DNA from: Tricholoma matsutake
Taxonomy: Eukaryota > Basidiomycota > Agaricomycetes > Agaricales > Tricholomataceae
Reading direction: 5' to 3'
Length of the DNA stretch: 64,000 nt
Assembly (NCBI GenBank): GCA_026075535.2
Contig: AP026543.1
Location: forward strand, 7,750,001 to 7,814,000
This document shows positions 45,401 through 55,551 of this stretch, piece after piece. The position numbers and the translations under genes are program-made. The number at the start of each line of letters is the position of its first letter. Within the stretch, counting starts at the first letter, position 1. The notes under the pieces were generated by a model. That model had not been told where the DNA came from. It ran no database searches and was given only the letters and a program-made list of their open reading frames with translations.

Positions 45401-47003
45401 TTATGCTTCGTTCACATCAATTTCCACTCCCCCTGGTTCAAGTGATCTGTTGTCATCAAGAACAAAAGCTCCCTCATTGGTTTCTGCAGCTTGGGCATGA
45501 TTCCGGGGAATCCTAGCTTGTTTTCCATGACCATAATCAGAGGTGTTGTACTGGGGAAGTCCCTGAAGGGAGTTTCGATGTTTCCGTTGGTTATTAGGAG
45601 GTTCTGGTGAGTTTTCAGGTGGTTCTGATGTTTCTGTGCTGATGGGTTGATTTTGCACATTCTGGTTCACATTTTTGGGGGTTAGGCTGTCATTTGGTGT
45701 GCTTTGGGTGTTTTTGACATCTTCTGGAGGTTCAGGAGTGGTTTTGGGAGTGATGGAGGTTGTGGAGGTGTCCAGAATGTTCAGATTGTTCAAATTGACT
45801 GGTATGTCCCACTCCCCCTCAATTTGGACTTCTCCAGGCTGGAGTGCATCGTCCTTGTTGATAAACACATCCCTCTCAATGCTAACCTTCCTCTTTGTTG
45901 CCCAGTAGACCCTCTAGCCTTTCAATTCAGCATCGTAGCCCATGAAATGTGCTTTTTTGGCCCTTGGATCAAGTTTTCCCACATCAAGCTGCTTTACCCA
46001 TACAACAGAGCCCCATTCCAACAGGTGTGACAAATCAGGCTTCTCTCCAGTTGCTTTTTCTATGGGAGTCTTCTGTTCAGGGAGTGCTCGAGTCAGAACT
46101 CAATTTTGGATCCAAACGCTGTGCAGGAAAGCCTTGGCCCACAAATTCCTTGGGAGTCTGGAAGCTGCCATCATGGCTCGTACACATTTGAGGTGAGTTT
46201 GGTTTGCATGTTCAACAATGCTGTTTGATGATGGGGAATCATGGATGGTGAGGTGGAACCATTCCATTGTTTTCAAGGTGTTCAGTGAATGCCTTGCTCA
46301 TGAATTCTCCCCCTCAGTCACAGCCAAAAATCTTGATGATCGCATTGCGCTGAACCTTGACCCAGGCCTCATATTTCTTGTAAGTGTCGAAACCTTCTGA
46401 TTTTGCCCGAGTAAAAACTTTCTCCTCATGGCTCGATAGATCTTCATACAACATGACATAGCATTTTCGACCTAAGGATTTGACTGGAGCTGGTCCCCAT
46501 GTGTCAGCAACAACCTTGTCCCCATAGTTCTTGTATGTTGTCAAGCTTTTCTTTGGGAATGGTTTACGTGTTGCTTTTGCTTTTACACAGGCCTTGCAAA
46601 AGTTGTCCTTTGAGTTTGAGTCGAGTTCTATCCCCTTGACCATCCCTTCTTTCACCATTTTGTGTAAGTTGTCATGATTAACATGCCCCATTTTTCGATG
46701 AATCTCATTGATTGACATTAGCTTTGATACGGTGTTTGCAGTGGGTAGAGTCCAGGATTTAGGATTTGGGGTAATGCGGTATAGTCCCCAGACTAATGGA
46801 ATCTGCCCAATAATGTTTAATCTAGGACTTCGGATGACACATCGACCACCTTTGATGAAGAGGGAGAATCTGGCATGGTCCATGCAGCCAACTGACATCA
46901 AGGTGGATGCCATTTTGGGTGCGTAGTACACATTTTTGAGTGTTATGGGGGTCGGTTTGTTTTCTCCATTTGGTAGTTCAATTTTCAGGTCTCCTTTGCC
47001 CAA
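45401..47003 (-). pseudogene. GAG-pre-integrase, integrase and linker of copia D
   Basis: From 47003: LKNVYYAPKMASTLMSVGCM (end of protease), NEIHRKMGHVNHDNLHKMVK and CKACVKAKATRKPFPKK (zinc-binding part), VVADTWGPAPVKSLGRKCYV (first catalytic Asp) and IKIFGCD (second Asp), then a stop at 46314. Past it the integrase end is in broken frames (GGEFMSKAFTEHL, HPIIKQH). A Pro/Thr/Asn-rich linker, open 45401-45868, joins to reverse transcriptase. Confidence 0.85.
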
Positions 47004-47030
47004 GGCACTGAAGGTACATCCATCAGCGGC

Positions 47031-47964
47031 TCAAATTGGTTCCAGACTGATTTCCTGATAATTTAGGAATTTTGAGTGCTCAGGTGAAAAATGACTGCTT
47101 GCACTGCAATCGACAATTGTCCCATTGCTTTGGGCTGCTACATGGGCTTCAGATTGAAAATCAGAGGTACAGATGAGGGCTGATGAGTCATCAGGAAGTT
47201 GGTAGGCAAGCATTGCGTAGTTCTCCAAGAGGTCATGAGTTTCCTCTTTTTCAGCTGTTCTATGGTGTTTGCTGATCCACCTTTTTCAGACTTTTTCTTT
47301 CCCCAACCTGGAGGTCCCTGGCCTTCTTTTCCTCCACCTTTTGCCCAGCAGTTCTCAACTGTGTGTCCCTTCCTTTTACAGTTTGGGTTTGTACACTGAA
47401 GATTATTTGTTTTTGACTTTTCTTTCCCTTTTCCACCTTGAGTTTGGGCCTTTGTTGTAGTGGCTAACATTGCTGCATTCGACTTGTTGATGCTCGTCTC
47501 TAGAGCTAAGGAATTGGCTTCCTCGTTGAGGTGTCACATTAGGTTTGCGCTCATGAGCTTCTTTCCAGACTCATGGGAGGCAGCTGTCAATATTGAGATG
47601 AGGGATTGGAAGTTTGGGACAAGTGATAGGGAGGTGTGGATATATGACACAAAGGACTCATCAGAGATCTGGCAGTTCATTTCTGCAAGTCATTCCTTTA
47701 TTTCAGTCATCTTTGCTAAGTGTTCTCGCATGTCATTCCCTTTGATGTAACGACTATTGTGCAATTGAGTGAGGAGATTCATTTCATACATACTGCCTTT
47801 ATCAGAGTGAACCGAAACAACCTTTTTCCATACAGCTGCAGCATCAGTCTCATTCTTCACCTGAAGGAACGTAGAGTTGTCGATGGTCCTGTATATGACC
47901 TCGCAAACTGATGCTTGTTTTTGCTCATAATTGTCCTGTTCCTCTTCATGTTTGGCTATCTCGT
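47031..47964 (-). pseudogene. protease N-part, zinc knuckle and 3' half of copia D gag
   Basis: Minus strand: EIAKHEEEQDNYEQKQASVC at the break, then DAAAVWKKVVSVHSDKGSMY, MREHLAKMTEIKE, a lysine-rich tail, the knuckle CTNPNCKRKGHTVENCW (C-x4-C-x4-H-x4-C, about 47395-47350), and the protease motif TIVDCSASSHFSPEHSKF at about 47120-47070, where the Gly of D-C/S-G-A is Ser. The 5' half of gag lies at 50719-50960 beyond the inserted LTR element. Confidence 0.85.
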
Positions 47965-50714
47965 TGGAGTAGGGTGAGTGGTCACCTACTCCAGGTAGTC
48001 ATGTGACCATGTTGGTAGAGTCACATAGTCAGATTGTCATAGTTCAGGATTGATATACCATCTTGTGGCCTTGCCATTGCTATAGGGCACCTCTGGGGTG
48101 TCCATCTTGGTGATGAGATTGTGATTCGGCTCACTTCCATTGTTGTGTCTCTGAGTTCTGAGTTCTCATGTCTCTGTGCTTTGTCTTGCATCTTGAGTTT
48201 TGTGTTCTCGCATGCCACATCACAATGTGTTGAGTTTGTGTTGAGCTTGTGCTATCTGCTTTTTGGTATTATCTTTGGGCTCTCAAATCTCAGCTTCACT
48301 CTATCAGTCTACTAGTCTACTAGCAGCCTCCCACCTGCCAACACCAGCATGCCAGGTCCAGGACAGGGCAAACAAAGCCACAAGAAGAAATGGCGTGATA
48401 ATATGAACAATGAAGCTGCTACATGCACTATTGCAACAACAACAACAACGGACACAGCAGCTGCAGCTGCAATCAACACTATGTGCATCGACACTGCCAC
48501 ATCATCAGACAATGCAACATCACAACTGCCACAGTTTACCTATGCACACGAAGAAGTTTGAGTACTCCTAGATGAAGCTCGATGCGAAGGATGGGAAGAA
48601 GAAAGGAAGATTAGATATGAAGATGGGCTTGAGGATGGCAAGGATTGTTTGGAGGATGCGAAGACAGAGAGTTACAGAGAGGGACGAGAAGCAGGGTATA
48701 AGGAGGCCAGGGTGACGAATGAGGAAGTGGAAGTCTGGAAGTATGAGGAGGGCCGATCTGAAGGGATAGGGAAAGGAATACAAGCAGGGGAGTATGATGA
48801 ACGACAGAAGTGGCTTGCCAAAGGCCATGGCCCAGGGCTGTGCATCTCGAAGGAGGCTCAGGCTCACGAGTTGTGGTGAGGCGCTGTCCTCCTTGATGAC
48901 GCTGAAGTCCAAACCGACCCCAAAATGACCACTTGGATCGACACTAGCACCCAGGTAGCACCTAGGACTGAAGAAACGGCTGCGCAGACCAACGATGCCC
49001 CCAAACATCACTGTACCGCCCTTCAAATGCAGACTACTACAAAAACTACACAGGCAGCTACTCAGACCGAGAATGATGCCACAGCCCTCGTTACCAGCCC
49101 CCCCTTACCTTCCAATGCTGCCACATCATCGTTGACGATGCCTGCACAGCCAACATCAACACAGCCAACATTGTTGACAATGATGATGACGACCTTTCCC
49201 CCACTTTCAAAACTACTATCAACATCTTGCAAATGATGCCACACCCTGCCTAGTCGACACACAGCCCTACTGCAGACTCCACAGCCACTCGTCTCACGTC
49301 TGGAGCCTCCAGCTGCCATTGCCACGTTGCCACCAACAATGATGAAAACTGCTGCAACTGCCCCCAAAACAACAACCTGGGCATCGTCTAGCATCCAGAT
49401 GGCTGCTGACACCCTGGAGACTGTTAATGAGGCCGTAACTGACATACAGGGACTGTCTACAGCCAAAACCAATTCGTGAGACGACGAGCAACTGTGCTTG
49501 TCGAAACACATTGTCTGCTCAACGGACGAACTCGGCCAGCCCCACCTTCTCCTACAACAAGCTCTACACCTGCCTACACCCCCCGTCAATTCCCTCATGA
49601 AACGAGACCCAACACCACCCAAATGGCAGTACATGCTCCCAGGACTGCCCACAGCCTCCCAGCATCAGCCCCAAGCCCCCAAATCGAGCTTGGAAGGAGT
49701 CGAACCCCCCCTGCAGTCACAGAATGTGACACCGGCAGCTCGCACCAGCTCTACCACCCAAACCGACACCAACATCATCACCACTGTCGACACCAGCACT
49801 CAGACAACCTCAACCAGCCCCACCATTGTCGATACCAGCACCCAGACAATGTGCAGCCCCGAGGGGAGAACAGCCACAACACAGACAGCACCCCTCGATA
49901 GCAAATGGCCACCTTCATCAAAGCTGGCAGTTATGGACCCTGAGCCTGAGCTACAGGGCTCACGCTCTGCCCTTCTGCATGACAAGATGCTCGAACCTCC
50001 ACTGATGGATCCTGCTGTCACTGAAGCACCCCCAATGTCAACAATAGTGCTGTCCCCCACACATTTCGACTGGGCAAAGGACGCTGAATCGTTACCCATT
50101 GCCTCTCAGTCGCTGCCCCCATGAGACCTTTTGGTACTATGTTCGAATGCCCCCCGACCATTCACCTCCATACAGAGGCAAACATGCCATCATAATCAAA
50201 TGAGGAACCTCCCGATCCATGCATTCACTCGACGAGGTCAGCAAGTATGGAGCACAGGTCCCGTAATCACCCACTGTTACCCCCTCGGTTCAGGCCCAGG
50301 CAATCCAAAGGTAGTAGTTCCGAATCCAATACTACATGGCCCCCCCCCAAAACTTGATTAGGATAGTGACCCTCATCTGGCTGATCTGAATAGAGTGCTT
50401 CGAGCTTTGGGATGGGCACCATGTTGAGTTGTCTTTATTTCTTTTTATTACACATAGAATTTTTTACTGCATCAGTTTTATTTTGTTTATTTTTTCATAT
50501 ATCTATCCTTCTCTTTCTTTTTGTTTCCCTTTTTTCAAGGCAATGGGGACATCACCATCTTGGAGAGGGGCAGATGGAGTAGGGTGAGTGGTCACCTATT
50601 CCAGGTAGTCATGTGACCATGTTGGTAGAGTCACGTAGTCAGATTGTCATAGTTCAGGATTGATATACCATCTTGTGGCCTTGCCATTGCTATGGGGCAC
50701 CTCTGGGGTGTCCA
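47965..50714 (+). mobile_element. one-ORF non-autonomous LTR element (family L), copy 2
   Basis: 140-bp LTRs at 47965-48104 and 50575-50714 differ at three sites. Flanks share tcgt (47961-47964 and 50715-50718). Joining them rebuilds the copia D gag frame. The same leader (tcttggtgatgagattgtg) and the same tail before the 3' LTR (ggggacatcaccatcttgg) as copy 1 are kept. It runs opposite to its host element. Confidence 0.9.
48349..50427 (+). pseudogene. ORF of the one-ORF LTR element, copy 2 (693 codons, interrupted)
   Basis: One frame from ATG 48349 to TGA 50425-50427 with scattered stops (for example 48559, 48877, 49234, 50122, 50359). Conserved with copy 1: MPGPGQGK..HKKKW, TYAHEEV..LLDEA..EGWE, GLCISKEAQAHELW.GAVLLD, MTTWIDTSTQ, SPTHFDWAKDAESLP, HAFTRRGQQVWSTGP, THCYPLGSGPGNPKVVV and RALGWAPC. 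The region between is diverged and rich in Thr-Gln repeats (TSTQTT, TSTQTM). Upstream of the C-terminal block, PELQGSRSALLHDKMLEPPL is also shared. Function unknown. Confidence 0.75.
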
Positions 50715-50718
50715 TCGT

Positions 50719-50960
50719 CATCGTCGAGTGGAGCAATCGAGTTTGGCTTGAACAGGTCTCCATCTCTTTTGACAAGCATAATGGGTCCGGTGACCCGGAC
50801 ATCCCATGACGTTGACGCGCGGTTCCTAGTACATGCCTCTTCAATCCTTTTGATGTGAGATAGTTCATCACGCGGTTGCAGTAAGTTGCCCAATTGGAGC
50901 TATCACTTCAGAGCTTGGGAATGTTGAGTGTCATATTTGATGTAGACGACGAGGACATGT
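50719..50960 (-). pseudogene. 5' half of copia D gag
   Basis: Starts MSSSSTSNMTLNIPKL at 50960 on the minus strand, with a stop after L, and continues through SNWATYCNRVMNYLTSKGLK, HVLGTA, and ends at the insertion of copy 2 of the one-ORF element. It is the N-terminal gag (UBN2-like) part. Confidence 0.75.
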
Positions 50961-50986
50961 CAGAGATGTCAGCAGGGCCCATAACC

Positions 50987-51244
50987 TATTGCAGCTGCAG
51001 GGTGACCGGTACACAAGAGGACTAAAGGTTATAACCTCAGTGAATATATAGAAAGCACTGTATTGAGAACTATGTACCTAAAGGTTATACTACGAAATAG
51101 TGAGCAATGAATATGATACATTAGCTATCAAGAAAATAACTTACACCTCAGTGAATATATAGAACGCACTGAGGTGTCTACAAGACGCGACGAAAATTTA
51201 CCAACATGGATTATGTAAGTCGGTTAGATAATACAAGTCCAACA
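50987..51244 (-). repeat. 5' LTR of copia D
   Basis: Partner of 43489-43746. It is followed on the minus strand by the primer site. Confidence 0.92.
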
Positions 51245-51431
51245 GATATGTCCGAGACGACTGATAAATAACAATAAATATGTGCCATCCTTACAGTTAA
51301 CACATACTTAAAGTAACCCTCTTCAGCCGGTGTCCTCCTAGACGCACATCTTATGCTTAGTCGGAGTTGACTGTGGGCTTCAGGCTCAAGCCGGTTACCA
51401 AAAAAAAAAAAAAAAAAAAGTCATGTACAAA

Positions 51432-52026
51432 TACTTGCCCAGGAGGCCCTCTTCCTGGCCAAAATCTTTGGGGGTAAATTTTTTTTTCCCTTGTCCAGCA
51501 TGGATCATTATTCCAGCACCCCCTTGTGTCAAACTGCTTCCACGAAAACCTGTTTGCTCATATTTGGTTGTGACGCTGTGTCACATAACTGAGATCTGAC
51601 TAGAAATCACGCCACCAGATATAAGCAAACAGGTTTTCATGGAAACTGTCGGCAGTTTGACATGCAAACGACTGTAATTTAGAGTGGCCGTAGAAAATTG
51701 GTGCCTCACTGTATTCGGCAAAGATGGTCCACCAACGTGCTACTGACTCCACGGGTGCGGTAAGTATGCCTCACTGGGACCCCCGAAAGACCGACCTTCA
51801 CTAGCCTTCACTAGAGCATATTCGCAACCACCCAAATCAACCATTTGATCAAAAATTTGACAGCAAACCAAAATATGGTTCAGCTCAAACAGGTTATGTC
51901 ACTGTGACTGACAGGTACTTACAATCTTGCGATCGTCGAAATGATTCATCGTGTTCAGCGTATACTATGTAAGTACATGAATTTATTCTCAATGTACTAG
52001 CTGCTCTCCCCGCAATCACTAGTGAC
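51432..52026. other. non-coding stretch with an imperfect inverted repeat
   Basis: Arms around 51526-51562 (tcaaactgcttcc..aaaacctgtttgct) and 51625-51665 (agcaaacaggtttt..aaactg..cagtttgac) form a hairpin of about 140 bases. tttgacatgcaaa.gactgta recurs at 26540, so this is part of a dispersed repeat. No gene is supported. A 62-residue minus-strand frame at 51894-52082 is uncertain. Confidence 0.45.
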
Positions 52027-52548
52027 TCAAATGCAAGCGGCGCATCCAACAGGATTTCGTAGCCTGAGGAGTCCCGAATCAACGGACTCGATCACCATGC
52101 CTTCTCGTAGTGTGTCAGCATGAGGACAAGATTTAGACAGTATAGACTTGGATAGAGGTGCACATGGTGCAAAGGCCATGATCAGGCCTGTCAGGAAAGA
52201 CAAAAGATAACTCGAGGCATCTGCTCCTACACTTTATCGTGGGAAGTGTCTGTTGAAGACGTGACATACAAATGTTCAGGAGGAGCAGCTCGCGAAGGAG
52301 GGTACCAGTGGCTAGTTGGTATGCATAGGCCTCACAGTGAACTTGTAGGGTGGCAGGTTGTGTAACAAAAGACGAGTAAGTTGAGAGCTGTAGAGACAAG
52401 CAGTCCGTTTTCGTTGGAAGGCTTCCGTTTTGGGTACGTGACACGACCAAAACTGGGCATCAGAAAAATGAACGGAGTTTACAGAAATTTGAAACCGGTT
52501 GCGAATATGCTCGTAGTACTGCTCAAAATCCGGATAAGAACTGGCCAA
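52027..52548 (-). pseudogene. hypothetical minus-strand gene or remnant
   Basis: Starts MASSYPDFEQYYEHIRNRFQ at 52548. A protein-like frame QVHCEAYAYQLATGTLLREL continues below about 52350 and meets a donor gtatgtcacg. After an intron of about 82 nt ending tttcctgacag, LIMAFAPCAPLSKSILSKSC with GLLRLRNPVGCAACI runs to a TGA at 52027. The join between the first two parts needs a frame change I cannot place. It lies head to head with the hydrolase gene (about 210 bp between starts), so a shared promoter is possible. Family not recognised. Confidence 0.35.
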
Positions 52549-52757
52549 AAGTTGTCCAACGGCGTCCGGATAAAGTGCCCATCAAATATTTTGATATGGC
52601 GTTATATAGGGTATTTTCACAGGTTCTGCTGTCTGAGCAATCTGATATATTGATTAACAGCTACCACAGGTTTGGCGAGATTGCAGATTCTCAGAGATTT
52701 TTTATAACATGTCCCCTTCTTGCTTCTTACCACCATAACCTCTGACTAGAAGACAGT

Positions 52758-54651
52758 ATGCCCTATGTAGATCTTCACTCGGAAGATGACTATGCTTCCA
52801 TCTACTACCATACTAATGCACCTCGCAACAACGTCAGTGGTTTTGACCCAGAAAAGAGTACTGTTATAATCCTTCATCCTTACTTTCTCGACTCCACATG
52901 GCTGGATAATCAGTTTGGAGACCCACGCCTGAACGACAGCTTCAACCTCGTTGCATTCGACATGCGCTTTTCCGGCCGGTCAACTTGTAGAATGAGTGGG
53001 CGCCAAGACGCTTGGGTGAATGCTGCGGATCTTGCGTTTTGTCACCAGGTGTGTTGGACTGGCTCGCGTAAAGAATGCCTTTTCGAAACTCTATGTTGCT
53101 ATGGCAGGCATTACATCTTCCTCCCTGTCACATTTTGGCACTTGAAACGCTCGCCATCTATTGCACTCTCCGTTTTGCAGTCCTGTACGTGCGCAAACAT
53201 TTTTGTATCATCTCTTTCCCTAATACCCAGTCTTTCAAAAGATTTCCTGAAATGTGCCTTAGCCTGACACTTTGCAACGTCCCTGCACCTACGGAGTACG
53301 TTTCTATGGTCATTCTTAACGGTTGTATCCCTGACCGATCTTATACCAGGCTCCAATGGATGTATACGGGATTCGAGGAGCTGGTGCACAACTGGTGCAA
53401 TGCAGAAGATTTGGAATCCTTCGAACACGTTGCTAAGGAGGGTCTTGATTACGTCGTTGGCCCTGTAAGTTCTCAGATTATCAGTGTTGAGTCGCGTTAG
53501 ACCTTTCCATGCCAGGATTGTGACGCCGATTTACAAGATGAGGTCTGTATTACATCTTTGTTCGGCAAACTTTGCGAACTATTTTCTGAGACAGCTCATT
53601 GCTTTTTGGGAAATAAACATGCCGCCTTCCCAAGCTGTGCGAATCACTGCGATTCGGAATACCATCGCGAATGTTCGTGTCGATTAACATTCCCTGTCTC
53701 TCATATCTTATTTTCTGGTAGCGAACACCACTGAAACCAGAAGTGTATGCTACTATCAGGCAACCGGTCCTCCTGATCCACGTTGGTTCCCCTTTGCATC
53801 GTAGCACTTCTGGCAATGCTAATGCGATGTTCAAGGGTGAGCGTAATGAAGCCTGTTCGAAAACACATGCGGAGAAGTTGGCTTCACAACTCTCGAACGC
53901 CGAAGGTGGTGCAGTCATTTATACCGTGAAAGGTTTGGACTTCACTCCCCCTGAAGCTGTATTAACCAATGTCCAACTCAGGGGCTTCTGGCACGCTCAA
54001 CATTATCCCTGGTCATGCCTCGATTGCGAACCAGGTTTTTGGAAAATTTATTTCTCGGCTGCCACACAAACGGTCAGAACTCATACCGCCCGAAATTTCC
54101 AAGCGAGATAGAATGAAGAAGGCATTGTCTACTTTAGCCGGCATTATTGGAGATGGCAGTATTGAAAATCGCAGTCCATTGTCTTCACTCTCTTTCTGTT
54201 GTCTCCCTCCGGAGGTCGTGAAGGACCAGACGGATTCGGTTAATCAAAGGCGGAAGAGATTAGCCCACGCACACACTCTCCTGTCACCTGAAGGACGACC
54301 TTTGAGAAGGTATGCTAGTTGTTGATGTTGCTCCCAGACTCTAATTTGTTTCCAGATATTCCGAGAGGAAAACAGATCACTGGTTTCACAGTGAGAAGAA
54401 CGGATTGTCGATTGCAGGTGAATCTCCGCCAAATTTCGCTTCACTATATTGATGGCATGTCAGGGTCAACTTTTCTTCCTCCAGAACGTGCTAGTGACTC
54501 AGCCGACAAACTGTCGCCTCAGGATCTCGGTGCGGAGGGCCGACTACGTCGTGCCCCAGGTAGTAGATTGGTCGAGAAGCGTATTATCAAGGATTCGATG
54601 ACAAAAGTTGCAAGCACTCAAAAACCTCCCCTCCAGCCACTTCCTATCTAG
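52758..54651 (+). CDS. alpha/beta-hydrolase-fold protein, 11 exons, 458 aa
   Basis: Exons: 52758-53048, 53108-53184, 53242-53295, 53350-53464, 53516-53542, 53595-53672, 53722-53781, 53836-53932, 53982-54309, 54356-54417, 54464-54651. Every intron is GT-AG, and the 1377 nt stay in frame. The fold is suggested by VIILHPYFLDSTWL (His region after strand 3), LVAFDMRFSGRST (D.RG.G.S-like), and PVLLIHGERNEACS, with a late IIPGHASIANQVF carrying a possible catalytic His. At the nucleophile elbow CHILALETLA has Glu (about residue 110) where GxSxG would put Ser, so ordinary esterase activity is doubtful. The C-terminal 170 residues are an unrelated polar tail. No signal peptide. It is the only clearly intact gene in the window. 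Similar proteins are common in Agaricomycetes but, as far as I know, uncharacterised. Confidence 0.88.
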
Positions 54652-55551
54652 GTGTTTCTCAGCTCTGCACATCTATTGGACACGTTCATATAATTTTATC
54701 AATGGTTTTATAATCCAAGGGAACAGAGCTATGCAGTAACACGTTTACATACTTAAATAATACCACATGCACGCACATATTATCGAAGTGCGGCGACTGC
54801 CTTATTGTCACACTGAACTTCGCAGCTGCTCGGCTTAGTATTTGGTCGAATGATTGCTTGACTTTAGAGCCTGACCAGCTCAGCAACGTGTATAGCGAAT
54901 TTGCAAGCAGGCCAACCCGAGGCTAATGATGGTTCGTTGAGGGATTGACCAGTGCAGGGTCCTTATATGAAGTTTGTAACCGCGAGGCAGAACTAATCCA
55001 TAATCTAGAAATGAGTTATCCCTATAGTGCACAACACCTAGTCACCACCACTTTTGTACAATGGAAATAGCCAAACAAAAAACCTCATTTTTCTTATTCC
55101 TCTGGTAAAAATGTTCCATTTCCACCAGATGCTGGCAGGATGATATATAACCACCTGTAGTTACCATCTATAGCTGATACATGTACAACTGTCAATTAGA
55201 GGACGGATTGATATATCAAAACAACTCTAGTTACCGATCCGTTCTGTGCCCCACTGGATGTCTCCCATGATGACCAGCAAGCTGCTGGTCATTGGCCCGT
55301 CGGTGATTTGCCCGCCCTCTAGGTAATTATAGATTGTTATCTAGATCTGTATTCGAGCCTCCGAGGATATGCTTCTTATATTGATGCTTGATTGATGGGC
55401 CTTCTATTCTACCTATTCTCGTGTTTGACAGGCCCACAATATTTCCAGATGTCTTCACTTCGTGATGTATTCCATTCATATGTTTGATTCCTGTCAGATA
55501 TGTCTTACTTCCGAATGTTTTGTGATATCATTTTTGCAGAAATAAAATATT
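54652..55551. other. intergenic stretch
   Basis: I see no gene, RNA or clear repeat between the hydrolase gene and the transposase gene, which converge here. No terminal inverted repeat for the KDZ transposon could be found by eye. Confidence 0.4.

Larger units (their letters stand above)
43489..51244 (-). mobile_element. Ty1/copia element D, interrupted in gag
   Basis: 258-bp LTRs at 43489-43746 and 50987-51244 differ at about six sites (roughly 98% identity), so it is young. The duplication gatat (43484-43488 and 51245-51249) is perfect. A purine tract (aaggaggag on the minus strand) abuts the 3' LTR at 43747. The primer site ggttatgggcc on the minus strand abuts the 5' LTR at 50976-50986. 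Minus-strand order: gag, zinc knuckle, protease, GAG-pre-integrase, integrase, reverse transcriptase, RNase H, as in copia. Confidence 0.93.
37650..51295 (-). mobile_element. Ty3/gypsy chromovirus C, interrupted in both LTRs
   Basis: LTRs are TGTAAG(C)..CCTTACA. The 3' LTR is 37650-38163, containing a solo LTR. The 5' LTR is 43300-43488 plus 51250-51295, split by copia D. Without the insertions each is about 235 bp. The duplication is attaa (37645-37649) and gttaa (51296-51300). A purine tract (gggatgggg on the minus strand) abuts the 3' LTR at 38164. The internal part of 5.1 kb encodes gag to chromodomain on the minus strand. It landed inside the SINE body. Confidence 0.9.
37512..51419 (+). 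mobile_element. tRNA-derived SINE, split by gypsy C
   Basis: Head 37512-37592 folds like a long-arm (class II) tRNA: GGGGT..ACCCC ends, box A tggctcaatggtta (37521-37534) and box B ggtttgaacc (37576-37585). The body runs to 37649 and continues at 51296 after gypsy C, ending in 20 A residues (51400-51419). A target duplication of at least 12 bp, gtcatgtacaaa, lies at both sides (37500-37511 and 51420-51431). Together the SINE is about 260 bp plus tail. Transcription would be by RNA polymerase III, with mobilisation by a LINE not seen here. Confidence 0.88.

Noticed and set aside
51400..51419. Assembly artefact or poly-A of an mRNA
   Set aside because: The run is followed by the second copy of the SINE target duplication, which explains it as a SINE tail.
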